From Sediminihabitans luteus (GTDB lineage Bacteria; Actinomycetota; Actinomycetes; Actinomycetales; Cellulomonadaceae): 64,000 nucleotides of DNA. Shown here piece by piece: positions 43,298 through 53,567 of the stretch (position 1 is its first letter; every line of letters begins with the position of its first letter). The stretch lies in contig NZ_PGFE01000001.1 in NCBI RefSeq assembly GCF_002797595.1, positions 1,239,451 through 1,303,450 of the forward strand. Reading direction: 5' to 3'. A program made the translations under genes and the position numbers. The notes beneath the pieces are model-generated. The model saw only the letters and a list, made by a program, of their open reading frames with translations, was not told where the DNA came from and searched no databases.

Positions 43298-43534
43298 TCA
43301 GCGTGCCGACGACGAGTACGGCAGGAGTGCCATCTCGCGGGCGTTCTTGACGGCACGGGCGATCTGGCGCTGCTCCTGCACGGAGACGCCGGTCACGCGA
43401 CGCGCACGGATCTTCCCGCGGTCGGAGATGAACTTGCGAAGCAGAGCGGTGTCCTTGTAGTCCACCGACTCGATCTTCGCCGTCTTCAGCGGGTTGGCCT
43501 TCTTCTTGGGCTTGCGCACCACAGGCTTTGCCAT
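43298..43534 (-). CDS. rpsR: 30S ribosomal protein bS18
   Basis: A 78-residue basic protein that pairs with bS6 in the small subunit platform. [20 protein letters not shown] and [20 protein letters not shown] match bS18 closely. No Cys-based zinc motif is present, so this is the zinc-independent form. It follows ssb and precedes rplI by 22 nt. Confidence 0.97.
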   Translation of the reverse strand: MAKPVVRKPKKKANPLKTAKIESVDYKDTALLRKFISDRGKIRARRVTGVSVQEQRQIARAVKNAREMALLPYSSSAR

Positions 43535-43614
43535 GGTGTTGCTCCTTCGTGTTCGTCACCGGTGCACCGCGCGTGCGCGGTCACCGGTCAAGGTGTGTCT
43601 GGGGTGAGCGACGG

Positions 43615-44160
43615 TCAGAACGGGGGCTCGTCGGAGAACCCGCCACCCGAGGAGGCGGGACCCGCCGTGGCCCAGGGGTCGTTGCTGCTCTGTCCGCCGC
43701 CGGACTGGCTGTATCCGCCGCCTCCGCCGAAGCCACCGCCGCCGTTGCCGCCGCCACCGGAGTTGCCTCCGAAGCCACCGCCGCCGCCACCCGAGCGCTG
43801 GGCTCGCGTGACCTTGGCCGTGGCGCGTCGCAGCGACGGGCCGATCTCGTCGACCTGCATCTCGACGACCGTGCGCTTCTCACCCTCGCGCGTCTCGTAG
43901 GACCGCTGGACGAGCCGGCCCTGGACGATGACCGCCGTGCCCTTAGTCAGGGACTCCGCCACGTTCTCCGCGGCGTCGCGCCAGATCGAGCAGCGCATGA
44001 ACAGCGTCTCGCCGTCCTTCCACTCGTTCGTCTGACGGTCGAACTGCCGCGGCGTGGACGCGACCGTGAAGCTCGCGACGGCTGCTCCCGACGGGGTGAA
44101 GCGAAGCTCCGGGTCCGCGGTGAGGTTTCCGACCACCGTGATGATGGTGTCTCCAGCCAT
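43615..44160 (-). CDS. ssb: Single-stranded DNA-binding protein
   Basis: A 181-residue SSB. The OB fold is clear ([57 protein letters not shown]), followed by a Gly/Asn/Ser-rich linker (about 120-165) and the acidic protein-interaction tip SDEPPF. It lies between rpsF and rpsR as in most bacteria. Main housekeeping paralogue by context. Confidence 0.97.
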   Translation of the reverse strand: MAGDTIITVVGNLTADPELRFTPSGAAVASFTVASTPRQFDRQTNEWKDGETLFMRCSIWRDAAENVAESLTKGTAVIVQGRLVQRSYETREGEKRTVVEMQVDEIGPSLRRATAKVTRAQRSGGGGGGFGGNSGGGGNGGGGFGGGGGYSQSGGGQSSNDPWATAGPASSGGGFSDEPPF

Positions 44161-44271
44161 GCCAGCTCCTTAGGTCTGTCCCGTGCAGGGGTTCGTCGTT
44201 ACCGGCCCCCACCCAACCACGGGGCGGGGACACGCGCTACGACTGGCGTGCGGGGGTGTGGACGCGGCGTC

Positions 44272-44562
44272 TCAGCGGGCGTCGGTGCGGAGGATCTTGG
44301 TGCGCAGGACGACCTCGTTGAGGCCGAGCTGGCGGTCGAGCTCCTTGGCGGTGTCCGAGGTCGAGGTGAAGTCGACGACGGCGTAGATGCCCTCGGACTT
44401 CTTCTGGATCTCGAACGCCAGACGACGACGGCCCCAGATGTCGACCTTGTCGACGGTGCCGCCCTCGGTCGTGATGACCGAGAGGTACTTGTCGAGGGAC
44501 GGGGCGACGGTGCGCTCTTCGACCGTGGGGTCGAGGATCACCATCATCTCGTACTTACGCAT
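44272..44562 (-). CDS. rpsF: 30S ribosomal protein bS6
   Basis: A 96-residue ribosomal protein ([20 protein letters not shown], then [20 protein letters not shown]). It heads the rpsF-ssb-rpsR-rplI operon. The ATG at 44562 has AGGAGG upstream. A small hairpin in its leader may be involved in bS6:bS18 feedback. Confidence 0.97.
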   Translation of the reverse strand: MRKYEMMVILDPTVEERTVAPSLDKYLSVITTEGGTVDKVDIWGRRRLAFEIQKKSEGIYAVVDFTSTSDTAKELDRQLGLNEVVLRTKILRTDAR

Positions 44563-44591
44563 GTTTCAACCCACCTCCTGCGGACTCTGCG

Positions 44592-44610
44592 GTCACGGGA
44601 CTTCCGTGAC
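44592..44610 (-). promoter_or_regulatory. Hairpin in the rpsF leader
   Basis: GTCACGG and CCGTGAC form a 7-bp stem with a 5-nt loop 30 nt upstream of the rpsF start. bS6:bS18 leader RNAs in other bacteria bind at such a place, but the known bulged CCG element is not clear here. Confidence 0.35.
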
Positions 44611-44713
44611 AGGAGGGTTCTGCGTGTGCCGGCCGCGACCGCCAGGAGGGCGGGTGCGAGCACAGCGACTTCCAAGAGTACCCGCGCACGCGGGTTCCTC
44701 CCAAAAACGTGGC

Positions 44714-44758
44714 GGACGCCGCAGCCGGCCTCACCGGGCGAGGCCGGCTACGGCGTCC
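44714..44758 (-). terminator. Intrinsic terminator of the PBP gene
   Basis: Outer stem GGACGCCG/CGGCGTCC and inner GCCGGCCTC/GAGGCCGGC form a long hairpin. On the minus strand it is followed by a GTTTTTGG run (44701-44708), which makes a classical intrinsic terminator. Confidence 0.85.
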
Positions 44759-44782
44759 GACGGGTCGTGTCAGCGGTGCGGG

Positions 44783-47266
44783 TCAGCCGTTCTGGCCGGC
44801 CGTGGGCTGCGGGCTCTGGGTGGGCGGGGGCGTCTGTCCGCCGCCGTCGCCGCCGTCGCCGCCGTCGCCGTTCCCGCCACCGTCGCCGTTGCCGTCGCCG
44901 TTCCCGCCACCGTCGCCGTTGCCGTCGCCGTTCCCATTGCCGTTCCCGTTCCCGCCGTCGTCCGGGTCCGGAGCCTGCTCGGCGGGGTCCGGCCCCTTGG
45001 AGACGACGAGACCGACGGTCGACCCTGCAGGGACCTTGGAGGCCGTCGACTGGACGCGGATCACGACGCCCTGATTGACCGTGTCGGAGTACTCCTCGGT
45101 CACGCTGGGCACCAGCCCTGCCTGCTGCAGGATCTGGATCGCCGCGTCCTTGGGCATGTTCGCGAGGTTGCCCGGGACCTGCACGAACTCGGGCTCCTCC
45201 GGCTCCTCGGGCGCCTCCTGGGTCGGCTCCTGCGTGGCCGTCGCGGTCGGCGTCGGCGTCCAGGTCGCGCGGGGCATCGTGTAGTCGGGGAAGTCCTCGA
45301 CGGGCTGACCCTTGAGGACGGCCTGCATGTAGTCCGTCCACGCGGTCGCGGGCCACGAGCCACCCGTCATCGACAGGCCGCGCTGCTTCCACTCGCCGAA
45401 CGGTGTCAGCGACGCCTCGGTCTTGCCGTCCTCCTTGGACTGCGAGATGCCGACGACGGTCGTGAGCTGCGGCACGAACGCCGCGAACCAGGCCGACCGG
45501 TTCTCGTTGGACGAACCGGTCTTGCCCGCGACGGGGCGGTTGAGCGCCTGCGCCGTGGCGCCCGAGCCGTGCGGGTCGCTGATGACGTGGGTCATCGCGT
45601 ACGTCGCGGCATTGATGACCTCGGCCTCGACGACGCGCTCGGGCTTCTGCGACGTCTTGTAGAACAGCGTGTCGTTCTTGTCGACGCTCGAGACGATGTG
45701 CCACTTGTTGTAGACGCCGCCGTTGTCGATCGTGGCGTACGCGTTGGCGAGCTCGACGGCGCTCACGTGGTCGGTGCCGAGCACGTTGCCGGCGTTCGAC
45801 CCGATGTCGTCCTTGATCCCGAGCCGGTGCCCGACGTCCGCGGTCTTCTCGGGGCCGATCTCGACGTTGAGCGCCGCGTAGACGGTGTTGACCGACTGCG
45901 TGGTCGCCTGCACGAGGTCGATCATGCCGAGGTTCTCGCCCGCGAAGTTGGTGACCTTCTTGGTCGGGTCCTTGTCCCAGCCGGGGATGAGCAGGTCGTC
46001 GTTGCCGTCGTACCGGTCGGTCAACGTCTTGCCGCTCTCGAGCGCCGCGATGAGGGTGAACGGCTTGAACGTCGAGCCGCCCTGCGCCTTGGCCTGGGTC
46101 GAGTTGTTGAACGCGTCCTTGACCGCGTCGGCGCCGCCGTAGAGCGACTTGAGCTCGCCAGTCTTCGGGTCGATCGACACGAGCGAGACGCGCACGTTCG
46201 GGTCGGCGTCCTCGGGCAGCGACTGCGCGGTCTTGACCGCCTGCTTCTGCATCGCCGGGTCGATCGTGGTGTGGATGTCGTAGCCGCCGATCTGCAGCTC
46301 CGAGCCGTCCTCGCCGAACCGTCCGGTCGCGGTGAGCTCCTTCTCGACGAGCTGCATGAGGTAGCCGTCGGTGCCACCGTAGGTGTTCGCCGGCTCGAAC
46401 GGGATGGTCTCGGGCAGGGTCGCGGCCTTGCGGTCGGCCTCCGAGAGGTAGCCCTCGCTGACCATGCGGTCCATGACGCGGTTCCACAGCGCGGTCGCGT
46501 AGGAGTTGTCTTCGCCCTCCTTGGGCTGCCACGAGTTCGGGGAGGGGATCAGGGCGACGAGCAGCGCGGCCTCGGGCTGCGTGAGCTCCTTGGCGGGCTT
46601 GGCGAAGTACGCCTGCGACGCGGCCTCGATGCCGTAGGCCCCGCGGCCGAAGTAGATGGTGTTGAGGTAGTTCCCGAGGATGTCCTTCTTCTCCTGCGAC
46701 TTGGTGATCTTGATCGCCAGGATCGCCTCGCGGAACTTGCCGGTGAGGGACTTGGTGTCGCTGCCCTCGTTGTTCATGTAGTACCGCTCGGCGTACTGCT
46801 GGGTGATCGTCGAGCCACCCTTGGCGTTGCCGCCCGAGCCGGAGATGATCCGCTTGCCGTTCTCGTAGACCGCGCGCGCGAGGCCCTTCGGGTCGACGCC
46901 CGAGTTGGTCCAGAACGTCGCGTCCTCGGACGCGACGACGGCGTCGCCGACGAATGCCGGGAGCTCGCCGTAGGGCACGATCGTGCGGTCCGTCGTGCCG
47001 ATCCGGCCCATCTCGGTGCCGTCGGCGAAGTACACCGTGCTGGCCTCCTGCTTGGTGTACGCCTGGGCCGAGTCGGGCACCGCGGTCGTGTTGTAGGCGG
47101 CGATGACGACGCCCGCGACGAGCGCGCAGCCGGCGAGGAACGTGCCGAGCAGGACGCGCCAGGACGGCAACCAGCGGCGGAAGCCCTTGACCCGCGAGCG
47201 CGGGTAGTCGAAGAACCGACGACGGCGGCGGGGTTCCACCACGTCGATGTTCGTTGAGCTCGCCAC
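44783..47266 (-). CDS. Class A penicillin-binding protein (PonA type)
   Basis: An 827-residue bifunctional peptidoglycan synthase. One membrane anchor (about 36-58), then a GT51 glycosyltransferase with catalytic EDATF (114-118) and GGSTITQQ (150-157), then a transpeptidase with SxxK at S398-K401 (STFK), SVN at 458-460 and KTG at 582-584. A single PASTA domain follows (FVQVPGNLANMPKD to VGLVVSKG). The last ~60 residues are Gly/Asp/Asn repeats (GNGDGNGDGGG type) encoded by a tandem DNA repeat, and end in a Pro/Thr/Gln tail. GTG start at 47266 follows GGAAGG. Corresponds in position to mycobacterial ponA1. Confidence 0.94.
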   Translation of the reverse strand: MASSTNIDVVEPRRRRRFFDYPRSRVKGFRRWLPSWRVLLGTFLAGCALVAGVVIAAYNTTAVPDSAQAYTKQEASTVYFADGTEMGRIGTTDRTIVPYGELPAFVGDAVVASEDATFWTNSGVDPKGLARAVYENGKRIISGSGGNAKGGSTITQQYAERYYMNNEGSDTKSLTGKFREAILAIKITKSQEKKDILGNYLNTIYFGRGAYGIEAASQAYFAKPAKELTQPEAALLVALIPSPNSWQPKEGEDNSYATALWNRVMDRMVSEGYLSEADRKAATLPETIPFEPANTYGGTDGYLMQLVEKELTATGRFGEDGSELQIGGYDIHTTIDPAMQKQAVKTAQSLPEDADPNVRVSLVSIDPKTGELKSLYGGADAVKDAFNNSTQAKAQGGSTFKPFTLIAALESGKTLTDRYDGNDDLLIPGWDKDPTKKVTNFAGENLGMIDLVQATTQSVNTVYAALNVEIGPEKTADVGHRLGIKDDIGSNAGNVLGTDHVSAVELANAYATIDNGGVYNKWHIVSSVDKNDTLFYKTSQKPERVVEAEVINAATYAMTHVISDPHGSGATAQALNRPVAGKTGSSNENRSAWFAAFVPQLTTVVGISQSKEDGKTEASLTPFGEWKQRGLSMTGGSWPATAWTDYMQAVLKGQPVEDFPDYTMPRATWTPTPTATATQEPTQEAPEEPEEPEFVQVPGNLANMPKDAAIQILQQAGLVPSVTEEYSDTVNQGVVIRVQSTASKVPAGSTVGLVVSKGPDPAEQAPDPDDGGNGNGNGNGDGNGDGGGNGDGNGDGGGNGDGGDGGDGGGQTPPPTQSPQPTAGQNG

Positions 47267-47512
47267 GAGAGCGCCTTCCTGTGGGCCGACCGGTCCGTCA
47301 CCCCGGGCACGCAGGAGGTGCGGTCCGAGGGGTGACCACCCGAAACAGTAGACGGTCAGCCTCGGCGTGTGGACCCCGGGCTACGTCTCGGGACAGGTTT
47401 TCGCTCCACTGCCGCCACTCGTCCCCCGGACCTTCACAACTGCGGACGACGCGCCGTCCGCCCTGGTGATTGCCTGAGGACACGATTTGACCCGGAGCGT
47501 GGGAACGCTCCA

Positions 47513-47535
47513 CGATGTATCGTTCCGATACATCG
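47513..47535. promoter_or_regulatory. PadR-type operator palindrome
   Basis: CGATGTATCG and its exact complement CGATACATCG are separated by TTC. The ATGTAT...ATACAT halves agree with known PadR operators (ATGT-N8-ACAT). It lies 63 bp upstream of padR, so autoregulation is likely. Confidence 0.7.
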
Positions 47536-47597
47536 GGAACGACCTCGGTGTGCCCGCCGGGTGGACGGCGAGTCGTGGGCGGTCGAGGAGGTGGGTC

Positions 47598-48251
47598 GTG
47601 CGCAGGGGTTCCGGCGTGCTCGAGACCGCGATCCTCGGCCTGCTCAGCGAGTCGCCGCTGCACGGCTACGAGCTGCGCAAGCGGCTCAACCTCCTGCTCG
47701 GGTCGTTCCGGGCGCTCTCGTACGGGTCGCTCTACCCCGCGCTCAAGGCGATGGTCGTGCGCGGCCTGATCGTCGGGCACGAGGCCGGCAGCCCGCCGCA
47801 CGCGCTCGCCGGGAGGCGCTCGCGCATCGTGTACGAGCTGACCGCCGAGGGCAAGAAGAGCCTCCAGACCGTGCTCGCGTCGTCGGGCCCGGCCGCCTGG
47901 GAGGACGAGAACTTCGACGTCCGGTTCGCGTTCTTCGCGCAGACCGACGCCGACACCCGCCTGCGGATCCTCGAGGGCCGGCGCACCCGGCTCACCGAGC
48001 GACTCGAGGCGGTTCGGGAGTCCGCCGCACGCGCCCGCGAGCGGCTCGACGAGTACACGCTGGAGCTCCAGCGCCACGGCCTGGACCAGGTCGAGCGCGA
48101 GGTCCGGTGGCTCGACGGGCTGATCTCCACGGAACGTGACCGACGTCGCCCACCCGAGCACCGCACCGCGGTCTCGGGGACACACCATGAAATGAACACC
48201 TCAGCCGATGGCGCGGAGCGTCCCGGCACGAACATCAAGGAGCGAGGATGA
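47598..48251 (+). CDS. PadR-family transcriptional regulator
   Basis: A 217-residue regulator. The N-terminal winged helix is typical ([38 protein letters not shown]), and the C-terminal part is a coiled-coil dimer arm ([20 protein letters not shown]). The GTG at 47598 follows GAGGAGG. Its stop overlaps the start of ino1 (ATGA), as in mycobacteria where the homologous PadR gene sits next to ino1. It is likely to bind the upstream palindrome and control inositol synthesis. Confidence 0.9.
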   Translation: MRRGSGVLETAILGLLSESPLHGYELRKRLNLLLGSFRALSYGSLYPALKAMVVRGLIVGHEAGSPPHALAGRRSRIVYELTAEGKKSLQTVLASSGPAAWEDENFDVRFAFFAQTDADTRLRILEGRRTRLTERLEAVRESAARARERLDEYTLELQRHGLDQVEREVRWLDGLISTERDRRRPPEHRTAVSGTHHEMNTSADGAERPGTNIKERG

Positions 48252-49339
48252 CCTCCATCCGCGTCGCCATCGTTGGCGTCGGTAACTGCGCATCGTCACT
48301 GGTCCAGGGCGTGCACTACTACCGGGACGCCGAGCCGACCAGCACGGTCCCCGGCCTCATGCACGTGCAGTTCGGTGACTACCACGTCTCGGACCTCGAG
48401 TTCGTCGCCGCGTTCGACGTCGACGCCAAGAAGGTCGGCTTCGACCTCTCGGAGGCCATCAACGCGTCCGAGAACAACACCATCAAGATCGCGGACGTGC
48501 CGCCCACGGGCGTGACCGTCCAGCGCGGCGTGACGAACGACGGCCTGGGCAAGTACTACCGCCAGACCATCGAGGAGTCGGACGCCGAGCCGGTCGACGT
48601 CGTCGCCGCGCTCAAGGAGGCCCAGGTCGACGTCCTCGTCTGCTACCTGCCGGTCGGCTCCGAGGTCGCTGCGAAGTACTACGCGCAGTGCGCGATCGAC
48701 GCGGGCGTCGCGTTCGTCAACGCCCTCCCGGTCTTCATCGCGTCCGACCCGGAGTGGGCCGCGAAGTTCGAGGCGGCCGGCGTGCCGATCGTCGGCGACG
48801 ACATCAAGTCGCAGGTCGGCGCGACCATCACGCACCGCGTCATGGCGAAGCTGTTCGAGGACCGCGGCGTCGTGCTGGACCGCACGTACCAGCTGAACGT
48901 CGGCGGCAACATGGACTTCAAGAACATGCTCGAGCGCGAGCGCCTCGAGTCGAAGAAGATCTCGAAGACGCAGGCCGTGACGTCGAACCTGACGGGCCCG
49001 CTCGCCGGGATCAAGGACGGCCGCGACGTCCACATCGGCCCGTCGGACTACGTCGCCTGGCTCGACGACCGCAAGTGGGCGTACGTGCGCCTCGAGGGTC
49101 GTGCGTTCGGCGAGGTGCCCCTGAACCTGGAGTACAAGCTCGAGGTGTGGGACTCCCCCAACTCGGCCGGCATCATCATCGACGCCGTGCGCGCCGCGAA
49201 GATCGCCAAGGACCGTGGGGTCGGCGGCCCGATCCTGTCGGCCTCGACGTACTTCATGAAGTCGCCGCCGGTGCAGATGGAGGACACGAAGGGGCGTGCG
49301 CAGCTGGAGGCCTTCATCGCCGGTGACGCGGAGCGCTGA
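48248..49339 (+). CDS. ino1: Inositol-3-phosphate synthase
   Basis: A 363-residue NAD-dependent enzyme that converts glucose 6-phosphate to inositol 3-phosphate, the precursor of mycothiol and phosphatidylinositol. The NAD-binding start [20 protein letters not shown] is followed by [20 protein letters not shown], the catalytic [15 protein letters not shown] and [11 protein letters not shown]. The short actinobacterial form is expected at this length. Translation is coupled to PadR by an ATGA overlap; the operon points to feedback on mycothiol or phospholipid supply. Confidence 0.96.
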   Translation: MTSIRVAIVGVGNCASSLVQGVHYYRDAEPTSTVPGLMHVQFGDYHVSDLEFVAAFDVDAKKVGFDLSEAINASENNTIKIADVPPTGVTVQRGVTNDGLGKYYRQTIEESDAEPVDVVAALKEAQVDVLVCYLPVGSEVAAKYYAQCAIDAGVAFVNALPVFIASDPEWAAKFEAAGVPIVGDDIKSQVGATITHRVMAKLFEDRGVVLDRTYQLNVGGNMDFKNMLERERLESKKISKTQAVTSNLTGPLAGIKDGRDVHIGPSDYVAWLDDRKWAYVRLEGRAFGEVPLNLEYKLEVWDSPNSAGIIIDAVRAAKIAKDRGVGGPILSASTYFMKSPPVQMEDTKGRAQLEAFIAGDAER

Positions 49340-49400
49340 TCCGGAGTGACGCGAAGGGTGGGGGTCGAGCGCAGCGAGGCACCCGCCCGGAGCGGAACGC

Positions 49401-49547
49401 AGGATCAGCGCGACCGTGAGGTCGAGCGCTGATCCGAAGCGCAGCGGAGCAAGCGCAGGATCAGCGCGACCGTGAGGTCGAGCGCTGATCCGGAGCGCAG
49501 CGGAGCAAGCGCAGGATCAGCGCGACCAGCAAGGTAGGCGCTGATCC
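49401..49547. repeat. 56-bp tandem repeat with internal hairpins after ino1
   Basis: Three units at 56-bp spacing (49401, 49457, 49513). Each holds GGATCAGCGC and its complement GCGCTGATCC, with a GACC/GGTC inner pair in the first two, forming hairpins at 49402-49435, 49458-49491 and 49514-49547. The right arm (GCGCTGATCC) also occurs at the ino1 stop codon, so the array looks like duplication of the gene's end. It may act as a serial terminator. Confidence 0.8.
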
Positions 49548-49656
49548 TCCGTCGTTGCGGTGACGCTGCGCCACCTGCCTCGGGAGCCCCGTCGGACGTC
49601 GTCCGGCGGGGCTTTCCTGCGTCTGCGCGTCGGCCGTGCCCGGCGCCGTCCGCCAG

Positions 49657-49662
49657 TAGGGT
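49657..49662 (+). promoter_or_regulatory. -10 box TAGGGT of a leaderless MFS gene
   Basis: TAGGGT ends 7 nt before the GTG at 49670, matching the leaderless arrangement seen at several genes in the window. Confidence 0.4.
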
Positions 49663-49669
49663 GACCGGG

Positions 49670-50962
49670 GTGGGCGTCGTCAGGGAGCTGAGGTCGCTCG
49701 TCGGCCTGCCCGGGTTCCGGCGTCTGTTCGCGGTGCGGCTGGTGTCGCAGGCGGGTGACGGCGCGTTCCAGGTGGGCCTGGCGACGCTGTTCTTCTTCTC
49801 GCCCGAGTCGCAGAGCACGGCCGGCGCGGTCGCTGTGGCGTTCGCGGTGCTGCTGCTGCCGTTCACGGTCGTGGGCCCGTTCGCCGGCGTGCTGCTGGAC
49901 CGGTGGCGGCGCCGGCAGGTGCTGGTCGTCGGCAACCTGGTGCGGGTGGTCCTGACGCTCGGGATCGCCGCGATCATGCTGGTCGAGGGCGTGGGCCCGT
50001 GGGTGTACGTGCTGGCGCTGGTGAACCTGTCGGTCAACCGGTTCTTGCTGGCGGCGTTGTCGGCGTCGTTGCCGCGCGTGGTCGACGGGCCGCTGCTGCT
50101 GACCGCGAACTCGTTGACCCCGACGCTGGGGACGGCCGCGGCGGCGCTGGGCGGCGGGGTCGGGTTCGTCGTCGGCCTGGTGATGCCTGCGGGGAACGTC
50201 AAGGACTCGATCTCGCTCGCACTGGCCGGCGGCCTGGTCGCGGTAGCGGCGCTGCTCGCGACGCGCATCGGCCGGGACGAGCTGGGACCCGAGCAGCCGC
50301 TCCCCCGCGGTCAGGTGGGGGCGGAGCTGGTGCGCGTGGTCCGCGAGATGGCGGACGGCGCCCGGTACCTGTGGCGGCGGCGGACCCCTGGTCAGGCGCT
50401 CCTCGTCATGGGGGTGCACCGGTTCATCTACGGCATGACGTTCGTCGCGAGCATCCTGATCGCGCGCAACCTGCTCGCCGACCCGGACGACACGCAGGCG
50501 GGCCTGGCGACGTTCGGCGCGATCCTGGGGGCGTCGGCGTTGGGCTTCGGGCTCGCCATCGTGCTGACGCCGACGCTGAGCCCGTCGATCGGACCGCAAC
50601 GCTGGATCGTCGTGATGCTGTGCCTGGGGGCCGCGAGCCAGACGCTCCTGGCGGTCACGCTCACGTGGGCGACGATGCTGGTCGGCGCGGTGCTGCTCGG
50701 CCTGGCGGTGCAGGGCGCGAAGATCGCGGCGGACACGATCGTGCAGCGCGACGCCGACGACCACTTCCGGGGGCGCGCGTTCTCGCTGTACGACGTGCTC
50801 TACAACGCGGCGTTCGTGGGGGCGGCAGCGCTCGGTGCGGTCGTGCTGCCCGACACGGGCTACTCGTCGGCCGTGTTCTTCGCCCTGGCCGCGGGGTACG
50901 CGCTCACGGCCCTGGTCATGGGCACGCGCGGGGCGCGCACCGCGGCGCCGGTCCCGGGCTGA
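49670..50962 (+). CDS. MFS transporter downstream of ino1
   Basis: A 430-residue, twelve-helix protein of the MFS type often annotated as enterobactin-exporter-like (FRRLFAVRLVSQAGDGAFQV, VGPFAGVLLDRWRRRQVLVV, then AKIAADTIVQRDADDHFRGR). The last motif, rich in Asp and followed by AFSLYDVLYNAAFVGAAALG, is characteristic of this actinobacterial group. The substrate is unknown. GTG 49670 is chosen for its promoter spacing, with GTG 49661 possible. It follows ino1 after a repeat-filled gap, so cotranscription is not certain. Confidence 0.85.
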   Translation: MGVVRELRSLVGLPGFRRLFAVRLVSQAGDGAFQVGLATLFFFSPESQSTAGAVAVAFAVLLLPFTVVGPFAGVLLDRWRRRQVLVVGNLVRVVLTLGIAAIMLVEGVGPWVYVLALVNLSVNRFLLAALSASLPRVVDGPLLLTANSLTPTLGTAAAALGGGVGFVVGLVMPAGNVKDSISLALAGGLVAVAALLATRIGRDELGPEQPLPRGQVGAELVRVVREMADGARYLWRRRTPGQALLVMGVHRFIYGMTFVASILIARNLLADPDDTQAGLATFGAILGASALGFGLAIVLTPTLSPSIGPQRWIVVMLCLGAASQTLLAVTLTWATMLVGAVLLGLAVQGAKIAADTIVQRDADDHFRGRAFSLYDVLYNAAFVGAAALGAVVLPDTGYSSAVFFALAAGYALTALVMGTRGARTAAPVPG

Positions 50963-50969
50963 CGGGGCC

Positions 50970-53098
<2,129 letters not shown>

Positions 53099-53118
53099 GT
53101 GACCTCCTGGGTTCAGGT

Positions 53119-53144
53119 CCACCATACCCCCGGGGGTATGGTGG
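53119..53144. promoter_or_regulatory. 26-bp perfect palindrome, CsoR/CstR-type operator
   Basis: CCACCATACCCCC is followed directly by its exact complement. The core ATACCCCC/GGGGGTAT is the known CsoR/CstR operator type. It lies between the divergent reductase and small zinc-ribbon-like gene, so both should be controlled by the CstR-like protein. Confidence 0.88.
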
Positions 53145-53174
53145 CGGTCCAACCACGACCTGAGGAGGACCTCG

Positions 53175-53423
53175 ATGTGCGCAGCGGTGACGTGCAGGCA
53201 GTGCGGCAGGACGACGTGGGCCGGGTGCGGCCAGCACGTGGACGACGTCATGCGCGGGGTCGCGAAGGCGGACCGGTGCCCGGGCCATGACGGAGCGACG
53301 GGCAACGGTGCGAAGGGCAACGATGTGAGAGGCAACAGTGCGAAGGGCAACGCTCCGAGCGGTGACGGCGCCGCGGGCGGCGCGGCCCCGAGCGGGTTCC
53401 TCGCCCGACTCTTCGGGCGCTGA
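53175..53423 (+). CDS. Small Cys-rich (zinc-ribbon-like) protein
   Basis: An 82-residue protein starting MCAAVTCRQCGRTTWAGCGQ. Cys at 2, 7, 10, 18 and 35 with His 21 and 38 suggest a metal site or redox role. Short homologous proteins with 'CxxCGKTTWAGCGxH' appear widely in actinobacteria, without a known function. The C-terminal half is low complexity from a 15-bp DNA repeat (four units, 53300-53359; peptides GNGAK, GNDVR, GNSAK, GNAPS) and ends GFLARLFGR. It shares the operator with the persulfide operon, so I infer a role in sulfur or metal stress. Confidence 0.75.
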   Translation: MCAAVTCRQCGRTTWAGCGQHVDDVMRGVAKADRCPGHDGATGNGAKGNDVRGNSAKGNAPSGDGAAGGAAPSGFLARLFGR

Positions 53424-53567
53424 TCTCACGGGCGGGGAATCGTCCCGGCGACCGATGAGTTGCCACCGGTAGCGCGGTCCACCAATGAGCTCGTCCTGAC
53501 GGACGTGCATGACCGACCATGAGACGACCCCGCCCGCCCGCCGGGCGCGCCGCGACCGAGGAGCCCC

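Noticed and set aside
49401..49547. CRISPR array
   Set aside because: Units are tandem without unique spacers, GC-rich, and no cas genes are near; they repeat the ino1 stop region.
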